Below, one piece after another: positions 1 to 5,464 of a stretch of 7,103 nucleotides of DNA. This DNA comes from JASHVB01 sp049522565. GTDB lineage: Bacteria > Pseudomonadota > Alphaproteobacteria > Acetobacterales > Acetobacteraceae. The notes under the pieces are model-generated. The model worked only from the letters and a program-made list of their open reading frames with translations, had not been told where the DNA came from and did no database searches. Position 1 is the stretch's first letter; the number at the start of each line of letters is the position of its first letter. The translations under genes were made by a program, and so were the position numbers. Where the stretch lies: positions 1-7,103 of the forward strand of contig JBEKNT010000366.1 of the NCBI GenBank assembly GCA_049522565.1. The letters are read 5' to 3'.

Positions 1-72
1 CGGCGCCGGTCCGGCCGATTCGGATCGCCCGCACGGCGAAGGGATTATCCGCGACGAATCCTGCACCATTCG

Positions 73-101
73 TTGCGGACGGCGTTCGGCTGGCGTATGG
101 T
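73..101 (+). promoter_or_regulatory. Candidate sigma70-type promoter for the cold-shock gene
   Basis: TTGCGG (73-78) and TATGGT (96-101) are separated by 17 bases and resemble -35 and -10 hexamers, with 3/6 and 4/6 consensus matches. Transcription from here would give a leader of about 150 nt before the cold-shock start codon. Long structured leaders are typical of cspA-type mRNAs. The match is weak in such GC-rich DNA and could be chance. The rest of 1-255 shows no convincing gene. Confidence 0.25.
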
Positions 102-255
102 CGCGCGGTTGGGGGAACAACCTGCGCCATCGGCAACCGGCACAGGACACCTCTACGGGGATGGGCGTCTGGCGGCAGGTCACGACGCCCCTGTTCAATC
201 GGGCGGCGGCCGAGTCCGGTCGGAAGCTGCTCCCAGGCAGAAAGGCGACTCGTCG

Positions 256-465
256 ATGCCGAAGGGCACCGTTAAGTGGTTCAACCCGACGAAGGGCTAT
301 GGGTTCATCGCGCCGGATACCGGGGGGAAGGACGTCTTCGTTCACATCAGCGCCGTGCAGAAGGCCGGCCTGAGAAGCCTGAACGAAGGCCAGAAGATCG
401 GCTTTGAGGTGGAGCAACAGCAAAACGGACGCGCGGCGGCGGTCAACCTGTCGCAGTCCGACTGA
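256..465 (+). CDS. Cold-shock domain protein (CspA family)
   Basis: A 69-residue protein made of a single cold-shock domain, the usual length for a bacterial CspA-type RNA chaperone that binds single-stranded RNA or DNA in the cytoplasm. The sequence opens with MPKGTVKWFNPTKGYGFI. The RNP1 motif KGYGFI is at residues 13-18 and RNP2 VFVHI at 27-31, carrying the aromatic nucleic-acid-binding residues. The ATG at 256 is chosen because the family begins exactly here. The frame stays open upstream to 73, but that extension has no family similarity. A purine-rich AAAGG at 241-245 lies about 10 bases before the ATG and is a plausible ribosome site. The gene appears monocistronic, since a hairpin follows and pmtA starts 205 bases later. 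Which csp paralogue it is cannot be told, and cold induction is not shown by the sequence. Confidence 0.95.
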   Translation: MPKGTVKWFNPTKGYGFIAPDTGGKDVFVHISAVQKAGLRSLNEGQKIGFEVEQQQNGRAAAVNLSQSD

Positions 466-483
466 GGTTCGCTCTCCGGCATC

Positions 484-507
484 GGTGGGACGGGTCCTGG
501 TCCCGCC
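484..507 (+). terminator. Hairpin after the cold-shock gene, possible terminator
   Basis: GGTGGGAC (484-491) pairs with GTCCCGCC (500-507) across an 8-nt loop, including one T:G pair. A short outer CCGG/CCGG match (476-479 with 510-513) could lengthen the stem. It starts 19 bases after the stop codon, a suitable place for a transcript end. No T-run follows, so intrinsic termination is uncertain. Confidence 0.4.
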
Positions 508-670
508 GGCCGGTAGTATCTTCGGCAACAGCCGCCACGCGGTTTCTGGCCGCGCGGTCGTGTGGTAGCGTGGCCTGCCGGCTCCGGTCGCCGCAGGGCT
601 GCGGGGTGCCTTACGGGCTTGCGCACGAAGTTGCGATTGCCTACGCAGCCACCGGAGGATACAGGCACTC

Positions 671-1345
671 ATGAGCCACACCCTGGAACAGCGCCGCGGC
701 CGGCAGCCTGGCGCACCGCCGCGGTCTGCGCTCGATGCCGATGCGGTTCGCGCCGCCTACCGGCGTTGGGCCGGCGTGTATGATGCCGTGTTCGGCGGCG
801 TCTCCTCGGTCGGCCGCCGCCGTGCCGTGGCGCTGGTCAATCGCCTGCCGGGCCGCGAAGTGCTCGAGGTCGGGGTCGGCACCGGCCTCGCCTTGCCCCG
901 CTATACCCCGGACAAGCGCATCACCGGCATCGACCTCTCGGCCGAGATGCTGCAGCAGGCCCGCAAGCGGGTCGCCTCCCTGAGGCTGACCAATGTCGCC
1001 GCCCTGCGCGAGCTGGACGCCGAGTCGACCGATTTCCCGGATGCCTCGTTCGATATCGCGGTCGCCATGTTCGTCGCCTCCGTGGTGCCGAATCCGCGCG
1101 GCTTGCTCGCCGAGATGCGGCGCGTGGTGCGGCCGGGCGGCAACATCCTGTTCGTCAACCACTTCGCCGCCGAGCGCGGCCCCCGCTGGTGGATCGAATT
1201 CGCCATGGCGCCGGCTTCGCGCGCGCTGGGCTGGCATCCGGACTTCGCCATGCAGAGGCTGTTCTCGCCCGACGATCTGGCGCGCATGCGCGCCGACCCG
1301 GTCCCGCCGTTCGGCATCTTCACCCTGGTGCGGTTGCCCAATTGA
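671..1345 (+). CDS. pmtA: Class I SAM-dependent methyltransferase, probably phosphatidylethanolamine N-methyltransferase (PmtA, Rhodobacter type)
   Basis: A 224-aa cytosolic or membrane-associated methyltransferase. The SAM-binding motif I is LEVGVGTG (residues 65-72). The acidic residue that contacts SAM ribose follows in GIDLSAEML (86-94). The motif around FDIAVAMFVASVVPNP (127-142) and the block MRRVVRPGGNILFVNHF (149-165) complete a Rossmann fold. The N-terminal YRRWAGVYDAVFG (30-42), VLEVGVGTG and the VNHF ending are characteristic of bacterial PmtA. PmtA methylates phosphatidylethanolamine stepwise to phosphatidylcholine, the membrane lipid of many alphaproteobacteria. The length fits the family. 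The start is supported by GGAGG at 654-658, 12 bases upstream, which is slightly long spacing. The first ~25 residues are poorly conserved and arginine- and proline-rich. The closely related UbiE/MenG methyltransferases are the main alternative, but the listed blocks favour PmtA. It is separated from the cox genes by a 361-base gap and is probably not co-transcribed with them. Confidence 0.8.
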   Translation: MSHTLEQRRGRQPGAPPRSALDADAVRAAYRRWAGVYDAVFGGVSSVGRRRAVALVNRLPGREVLEVGVGTGLALPRYTPDKRITGIDLSAEMLQQARKRVASLRLTNVAALRELDAESTDFPDASFDIAVAMFVASVVPNPRGLLAEMRRVVRPGGNILFVNHFAAERGPRWWIEFAMAPASRALGWHPDFAMQRLFSPDDLARMRADPVPPFGIFTLVRLPN

Positions 1346-1367
1346 TCGGCGGGTCGCGCGGGGCAGA

Positions 1368-1529
1368 CCCCCAAAGGCATCCGGACAAGCGACCGGTCCG
1401 AGGAGAATTGTCCGTCGTCCCGACGCTTCCCACGTTATGGCCGGGTCAGGCCCGGCCATGCCGAGCGGAGCGTCAGGGCGACGACATAGCTTCCCTCTGA
1501 CGTACAGCGGCATCCGGATGCGCAGGGGG
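1368..1529. repeat. Nearly symmetric palindromic intergenic element (REP/MITE-like)
   Basis: Three nested inverted matches share nearly the same centre. The outer arms are CCCCC-AAAG-GCATCCGGA (1368-1385) against TCCGGATGC-GCA-GGGGG (1513-1529). The middle arms are GTCGTC (1414-1419) and GACGCT (1422-1427) against AGCGTC (1469-1474) and GACGAC (1480-1485). The inner stem is ATGGCCGGG (1437-1445) against CCCGGCCAT (1451-1459), perfect over 9 bp with a 5-nt loop. The centres at about 1448-1450 agree, so the whole ~162 bp could fold as one long hairpin. It begins 22 bases after the pmtA stop. The inner core resembles the dispersed palindromes of alphaproteobacterial genomes that yield spurious peptides such as MAGLDPAIH. 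It carries no transposase, so a non-autonomous or REP-type repeat is the best reading. Copy number cannot be seen from one window. Confidence 0.65.
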
Positions 1530-1540
1530 CGAACCCCGAC

Positions 1541-1581
1541 GTGATCCTTGCGACGCGATCATTGGCGCGTGATCGTTGCGA
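1541..1581. promoter_or_regulatory. Direct and inverted repeats upstream of coxB, candidate operator
   Basis: GTGATCCTTGCGA (1541-1553) recurs as GTGATCGTTGCGA (1569-1581), matching at 12 of 13 bases and spaced 28 bp start to start. Between and overlapping them, CGATCA (1556-1561) faces TGATCG (1570-1575). Paired half-sites about 125 bases upstream of coxB suggest a regulator-binding region. No known operator consensus is recognised, so this is structural evidence only. Confidence 0.25.
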
Positions 1582-1706
1582 TTTGTCGGTAGCCGGCCGG
1601 CGGGACCTTGATCTCGCGGCAAGGGTCCGGTAGGCCGCTACATCATCGAGCATGGCCGAGGCGATCTGCCGCCGGCCGGCCGGGACGGAACGGGGTGGGG
1701 TGGTCG

Positions 1707-2648
1707 ATGCAGGTTTTCCGGCGGCTTCAGGCCGTGGTTCTCACGCTCTTGCTGATGCCGCTGGCAATGCCGGGCGGCGCGGCGCATGCACAGGCGCCTC
1801 GCCCATGGGAAATGTCCATGCAGCCGGCGTTCAGCCCGGTGAAGCAGCAGATCATCGACCTGCACAACCTGGTGCTGGTCATCATCACCCTGATCACCAT
1901 TTTCGTCGGCGCATTGCTCGGCTGGGTGATGTATCGCTACAACGCGAAGCGTAACCCGGTGCCGGGCCAAGCCACCCACAACACCCTGCTCGAGGTCGCC
2001 TGGACGGTGGTTCCCGTGCTGATCCTGGTGGTGATGGCGATTCCGTCGTTCACGCTGGTCTATTACGAGGATCGCACGCACGACCCGGACCTGACGATCA
2101 AGGTCACCGGACACCAGTGGTACTGGGAATACACCTACCCGGATCAGGGCAATATCGACTTCTCCAGCTACATCGTTCCGGATGACCAGTTGAAGCCAGG
2201 TCAGCTTCGGCTGCTGACCGCGGACCACCCGCTGGTGGTGCCGGTGAACAAGAACATCCGCATCCTGCAAACCAGCGGCGACGTCATCCACAGCTTCTTC
2301 ATCCCGTCGCTCGGCGTGCAGCGCTACGCGATCCCGGGCCGCACCATCGAGACGTGGATGCGGGTGGAAAAGCCCGGCGTGTACTATGGCGAGTGCAACC
2401 AGATCTGCGGCACCAATCACAGCCGCATGCCGATCATGGTGCAGGCGGTGAGCGCGCAGGACTTCGAGACCTGGCTGGTCCAGGCGAAGAAGGAGTTCGC
2501 CACGGCGACGCCCGGGTCTGCACCCGACACCATGGCGCGGGATGATCGCCCGACGGGGAGCGATCACCCATCGGAGAATGACCGCGCGGCAGCGAATGAC
2601 CGCCCGGCAGCAGCGCTGTTGACCGCCGCCAACGAGGTTCAGCACTGA
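1707..2648 (+). CDS. coxB: Cytochrome c oxidase subunit II (CuA subunit)
   Basis: This 313-aa inner-membrane subunit accepts electrons from cytochrome c at the binuclear CuA centre on the periplasmic side. Residues 1-29 form a signal peptide (hydrophobic stretch, then AHA before QA). Two membrane helices lie at about 54-75 and 99-119, then the cupredoxin domain. The electron-entry motif GHQWYW is at 135-140. CuA ligands are intact: H195, C230, C234, H238, M241. Glu96 in LLEVAW matches the K-channel entrance glutamate. Unusually, the position between the two cysteines that is normally Glu (bovine E198, a Mg2+ ligand) is Gln232, and Glu229 precedes C230. The C-terminal tail (279-302) is four degenerate 6-residue repeats. 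The ATG at 1707 is chosen because the signal peptide starts there. An upstream in-frame TTG (1608) would put 33 arginine-rich residues before it. The ribosome site is only G-rich, with no clear Shine-Dalgarno sequence. coxA follows after 48 bases. Confidence 0.97.
   Translation: MQVFRRLQAVVLTLLLMPLAMPGGAAHAQAPRPWEMSMQPAFSPVKQQIIDLHNLVLVIITLITIFVGALLGWVMYRYNAKRNPVPGQATHNTLLEVAWTVVPVLILVVMAIPSFTLVYYEDRTHDPDLTIKVTGHQWYWEYTYPDQGNIDFSSYIVPDDQLKPGQLRLLTADHPLVVPVNKNIRILQTSGDVIHSFFIPSLGVQRYAIPGRTIETWMRVEKPGVYYGECNQICGTNHSRMPIMVQAVSAQDFETWLVQAKKEFATATPGSAPDTMARDDRPTGSDHPSENDRAAANDRPAAALLTAANEVQH
2541..2612 (+). repeat. Four degenerate 18-bp tandem repeats within the coxB 3' end
   Basis: Four consecutive 18-bp units (2541-2558, 2559-2576, 2577-2594, 2595-2612) are in frame and encode DDRPTG, SDHPSE, NDRAAA and NDRPAA. 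The last two units are nearly identical; the first two are more diverged. They form a polar, presumably disordered tail after the cupredoxin domain. Confidence 0.7.
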
Positions 2649-2681
2649 CCCCCAAGGGACACCCCTATTGGCCGGTGCTTT

Positions 2682-2687
2682 AGGAGA
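2682..2687 (+). promoter_or_regulatory. Ribosome binding site of coxA
   Basis: AGGAGA ends 9 bases before the coxA ATG at 2697. It is the clearest Shine-Dalgarno sequence in the cox cluster and fixes the coxA start. Confidence 0.75.
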
Positions 2688-2696
2688 CGAGAGACG

Positions 2697-4298
2697 ATGT
2701 CGGCAACCACCCACGACGATGCGCATGGCCACCACGATGCCCATGACCACAAGCCCGGCTTTGTGACGCGCTGGCTGTTCAGCACCAATCACAAGGACAT
2801 CGGCACCCTCTATCTGGTGTTCGCCGTGTTCGGCGGGACGGTCGGCGGCATCCTGTCGGAGATCATGCGCGCCCAGCTCAACTTCCCGGGCAACCACGTC
2901 GTCGATTCGGGGCAGGAGTGGAACACCATCGTCACCAGCCACGGGCTGCTGATGATCTTCTTCTCGGTCATGCCGGCACTGATCGGCGGCTTCGGCAACT
3001 GGTTCATCCCGTTGATGATCGGCGCCCCCGACATGGCGTTTCCGCGGCTCAACAACATCAGCTTCTGGCTGCTGCCGCCGGCGTTCATCCTGATCTTCAC
3101 CGGCCTGATGATGGGCGAGTCGGGCTCCGGCTGGACGCTGTATCCGCCGCTGTCGAACGCGCAGTTCGAGCCCGGGCCGGGCATGGACTGCACCCTGTTC
3201 GCGCTGCACCTGGCCGGCATCAGCTCGCTGCTCGGCGCGATGAACTTCATCACCACGATCTTCAACATGCGCGCGCCCGGCATGACGTTGCACAAGATGC
3301 CGCTGTTCGTATGGTCGGAACTGGTGACCGCGTTCCTGCTGCTGTTGTCGATCCCGGTGCTGGCCGGCGCGATCACCATGTTGATCTGCGACCGCAATTT
3401 CGGCACCGCCTTCTTCGATCCGGCAGGCGGCGGCGACCCCGTGCTGTTCCAGCACCTGTTCTGGTTCTTCGGCCATCCCGAAGTCTACATCATGATCCTG
3501 CCGGGCTTCGGCATCGTCAGCCACGTGGTTTCCACGTTCAGCCGGAAGCCGATCTTCGGCTATCTCGGCATGGTCTATGCCATGGTGGCGATCGGCGCGA
3601 TCGGCTTCGTGGTGTGGGCGCACCACATGTTCCTGTCCGGCATCTCGGTCGACACGCGCGCCTACTTCATGGCTGCGACGCTGGTCATCGCGGTGCCCAC
3701 CGGCATCAAGATCTTCTCCTGGATCGCCACCATGTGGGGAGGGTCGATCGAGCTGAAGGTGCCGATGCTGTGGGCCATCGGCATGATCTTCGTGTTCACC
3801 ATCGGCGGCGTCACCGGCATCGTCCTGGCCAACGCCGGCATCGACCAGATCGTGCACAACACCTACTACGTCGTGGCGCATTTCCACTACGTGCTGTCGC
3901 TCGGTGCGGTCTTCTCGATCTTCTGCGGCTTCTACTACTGGATCGGCAAGATGTCCGGCCGCCAGTATCCCGAGTTCTGGGGCAAGGTGCATTTCTGGCT
4001 GACCTTCATCGGCGTCAACCTGACCTTCTTCCCGCAGCACTTCCTCGGCTTGTCCGGCATGCCGCGCCGCTATCCCGACTATCCGGAGGCGTTTGCCGGC
4101 TGGAACTTCGTCTCCTCGATCGGCGCCTATATTGGCGGCGTCGCACTGCTGGTGTTCCTGTATGTCTGCTACCGCACCTTCACCTCGAAGGAGCACCTGG
4201 CCGACAACTACTGGGGCGAGGGCGCTACCTCGCTGGAATGGAGCGTCTCTTCGCCGCCGCCGTTCCACACCTACGCGGAACTGCCACGCATCCGTTGA
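2697..4298 (+). CDS. coxA: Cytochrome c oxidase subunit I (aa3-type, catalytic subunit)
   Basis: This 533-aa, twelve-helix catalytic subunit reduces O2 to water and pumps protons across the inner membrane. Heme a ligands are H82 and H397. The heme a3 ligand is H395. CuB ligands are H260, H309 and H310, and Y264 in GHPEVY is the tyrosine cross-linked to H260. The D-channel is intact (D112 in GAPDMAFPRLNN, N101, N119/N120, E262), as is the K-channel (S275, T335, K338). This makes it a type A1 oxidase. Arginines 457-458 (MPRRY) face the heme propionates. The Mg2+-site pair, normally His-Asp before TYYVVAHFHY, is H387-N388, so the carboxylate is lost. The first 20 residues are rich in His and Asp. 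The length is normal and no frameshift is seen. The ATG at 2697 is fixed by AGGAGA. The stop lies 4 bases before the GTG of ctaB. Pairing with a CuA-bearing CoxB makes it a cytochrome c oxidase, not a quinol oxidase. Confidence 0.98.
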   Translation: MSATTHDDAHGHHDAHDHKPGFVTRWLFSTNHKDIGTLYLVFAVFGGTVGGILSEIMRAQLNFPGNHVVDSGQEWNTIVTSHGLLMIFFSVMPALIGGFGNWFIPLMIGAPDMAFPRLNNISFWLLPPAFILIFTGLMMGESGSGWTLYPPLSNAQFEPGPGMDCTLFALHLAGISSLLGAMNFITTIFNMRAPGMTLHKMPLFVWSELVTAFLLLLSIPVLAGAITMLICDRNFGTAFFDPAGGGDPVLFQHLFWFFGHPEVYIMILPGFGIVSHVVSTFSRKPIFGYLGMVYAMVAIGAIGFVVWAHHMFLSGISVDTRAYFMAATLVIAVPTGIKIFSWIATMWGGSIELKVPMLWAIGMIFVFTIGGVTGIVLANAGIDQIVHNTYYVVAHFHYVLSLGAVFSIFCGFYYWIGKMSGRQYPEFWGKVHFWLTFIGVNLTFFPQHFLGLSGMPRRYPDYPEAFAGWNFVSSIGAYIGGVALLVFLYVCYRTFTSKEHLADNYWGEGATSLEWSVSSPPPFHTYAELPRIR

Positions 4299-4302
4299 TC
4301 CG

Positions 4303-5262
4303 GTGAGCAACACAACAGCACCGCTGGCCGCCGCCGACGGGGGGGAGCAATCCTCCCTGCGGACGGCTGCGCTGCCGGAAACCGACATCCGCGACTGGAT
4401 CGCCTTGCTCAAGCCGCGGGTGATGAGCCTCGTCGTGTTCACCGGCCTGATCGGCCTGCTGGTGGCGCCCGGCCGGCTGCACCCGGTGCTGGCGTTCACC
4501 GCGGTGTTGTGCATCGCCGTCGCCGCGGGCGCGTGCGGCGCGATCAACATGTGGTACGACCGCGACATCGACGCGGTAATGCATCGCACCCGCAACCGTC
4601 CGATCCCCGCCGGCCGCATCGAGCCCGGCGCGGCGCTGGGCTACGGCGTGACGCTGGCGGTCGGCTCGATCACGGTCATGTACCTGGCGATCAACCTCGC
4701 CGCCGCGGTGGTGCTGGCGCTCTCTGTCGCGTTCTACGTGTTCGTCTACACGATGTGGCTGAAGCGCCGCACGCCGCAGAACATCGTCATCGGCGGCGCG
4801 GCGGGAGCGTTCCCCGCGGTGGTCGGCTGGGCGGCGGTGACCGGCTCGGTCGATCTGGTGCCGCTGATCCTGTTCGCCATCGTGTTCTTCTGGACGCCGC
4901 CGCATTTCTGGTCGCTGGCGCTGTTCGCCAACGCCGACTACCAGCGCGCCGGCGTGCCGATGCTGCCGGTGGTCGCCGGCGCGAAGGAGACACGGCGGCA
5001 GATCGTGCTGTACACGCTGCTGTTGCTGCCGTTGTCGCTCACCACCTGGTGGATCGGCTTCAGCGGCCCGGTCTATGGCGTCGCCGCGATCGTGCTCGGC
5101 GCCGGCTTCCTGTTCAGCGTGCTGCGTGTGGCGCGCGACAGGCAGGATGCGGCCGGGGTCAGCCTGACCGGCGACGCGCCGGCGCGGGCATCGTTCCGCT
5201 ACTCGATCCTTTACCTGTTCGTGTTGTTCGCCGCCCTCGCGGTGGACCGGCTGGTCGGTTGA
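4303..5262 (+). CDS. ctaB: Protoheme IX farnesyltransferase (heme O synthase)
   Basis: This 319-aa polytopic inner-membrane prenyltransferase of the UbiA superfamily adds a farnesyl group to heme B to give heme O. CtaA then oxidises heme O to heme A for the neighbouring oxidase; ctaA is not in this window. The first prenyl-diphosphate/Mg2+ motif is NMWYDRDID (residues 82-90), followed by RTRNRPIPAGR. The second conserved loop is LKRRTPQN (153-160). TPPHFWSLAL (198-207) and the GVPMLPVVAGAKETRRQI stretch are typical of CyoE/CtaB. About eight or nine hydrophobic segments are visible. The start is taken as GTG at 4303, 4 bases after the coxA stop, because the family's N-terminal tail of about 30 residues before DWIALLKPRV fits. 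No clear ribosome site is present, so translational coupling to coxA is likely. The next gene starts 12 bases after the stop. Confidence 0.96.
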   Translation: MSNTTAPLAAADGGEQSSLRTAALPETDIRDWIALLKPRVMSLVVFTGLIGLLVAPGRLHPVLAFTAVLCIAVAAGACGAINMWYDRDIDAVMHRTRNRPIPAGRIEPGAALGYGVTLAVGSITVMYLAINLAAAVVLALSVAFYVFVYTMWLKRRTPQNIVIGGAAGAFPAVVGWAAVTGSVDLVPLILFAIVFFWTPPHFWSLALFANADYQRAGVPMLPVVAGAKETRRQIVLYTLLLLPLSLTTWWIGFSGPVYGVAAIVLGAGFLFSVLRVARDRQDAAGVSLTGDAPARASFRYSILYLFVLFAALAVDRLVG

Positions 5263-5274
5263 TGCAGGCGCCGC

Positions 5275-5427
5275 ATGGAACAAGATCCGCCGCGCCCCAC
5301 CCCGCGCGAGGCCGACGAGATGCGCCGGCGCCGGCGTGGCCGCAACATCGCACTCTTCGTGGTCCTGATCGCGCTCGCCGCGCTGTTCTACGCCATCAGC
5401 ATCGTCAAGCTGACCAGGTCTGGATGA
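5275..5427 (+). CDS. Small single-span membrane protein of the cox cluster (CoxF-like)
   Basis: A 50-aa reading frame beginning MEQDPPRPTPREADEM, then five arginines (17-21) and one hydrophobic helix at about 24-44 (NIALFVVLIALAALFYAISI), ending KLTRSG. The basic stretch before the helix predicts an N-in, C-out inner-membrane protein. Alphaproteobacterial cox clusters often carry a short protein of this architecture between ctaB and ctaG, sometimes labelled CoxF, with no settled function. The resemblance here rests on position, size and the RN-IAL...FY...IVKL pattern, not on a catalytic motif. It starts 12 bases after the ctaB stop and ends 37 bases before coxC. An ATG at 5262 overlapping the ctaB stop is in another frame and is not used. 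The ribosome site is weak. A truncated ctaG N-terminus is possible but less likely, since nothing of the Cox11 soluble domain follows. Confidence 0.75.
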   Translation: MEQDPPRPTPREADEMRRRRRGRNIALFVVLIALAALFYAISIVKLTRSG

Positions 5428-5464
5428 TCGTCCCCTCCCCTTCTCTCGCAATAATGGATTCCGC

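Larger units (their letters stand above)
1346..1706. other. 361-base gene-free region before coxB
   Basis: I find no credible gene here on either strand. Open frames that cross it are shadows; the minus-strand frame through the palindrome reads GMAGPDPAI. The region holds the palindromic element (1368-1529), then paired direct and inverted repeats (1541-1581), then a GC-rich stretch leading to coxB. A promoter for the cox cluster is expected here. TTGATC at 1608-1613, 17 bases before TAGGCC at 1631-1636, is the nearest thing I see, but the -10 match is too poor to call. Confidence 0.6.

Noticed and set aside
73..255. N-terminal extension of the cold-shock protein by 61 residues
   Set aside because: The conserved family start MPKGTVKWFN is at 256 with a plausible ribosome site. 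The extension is low-complexity and resembles untranslated leader.
641..1513. A 290-codon minus-strand frame across pmtA and the palindrome, containing GMAGPDPAI
   Set aside because: It is antisense to pmtA and takes its N-terminal part from the palindromic repeat. Peptides of this kind are typical spurious calls.
1608..1706. TTG start giving coxB 33 extra residues
   Set aside because: It would place an Arg-rich stretch in front of a well-formed signal peptide beginning at ATG 1707.
2918..4306. A 462-codon + strand frame inside coxA in another register
   Set aside because: It is rich in Arg, His and Leu with no motif, while the coxA frame has every catalytic residue.
1638..4619. A 993-codon open frame on the minus strand, antisense to coxB, coxA and the start of ctaB
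   Set aside because: It is the complement of well-supported coding sequence in GC-rich DNA. Its product is dominated by Arg, His, Asp and Gln with no domain pattern, as expected of a shadow frame.
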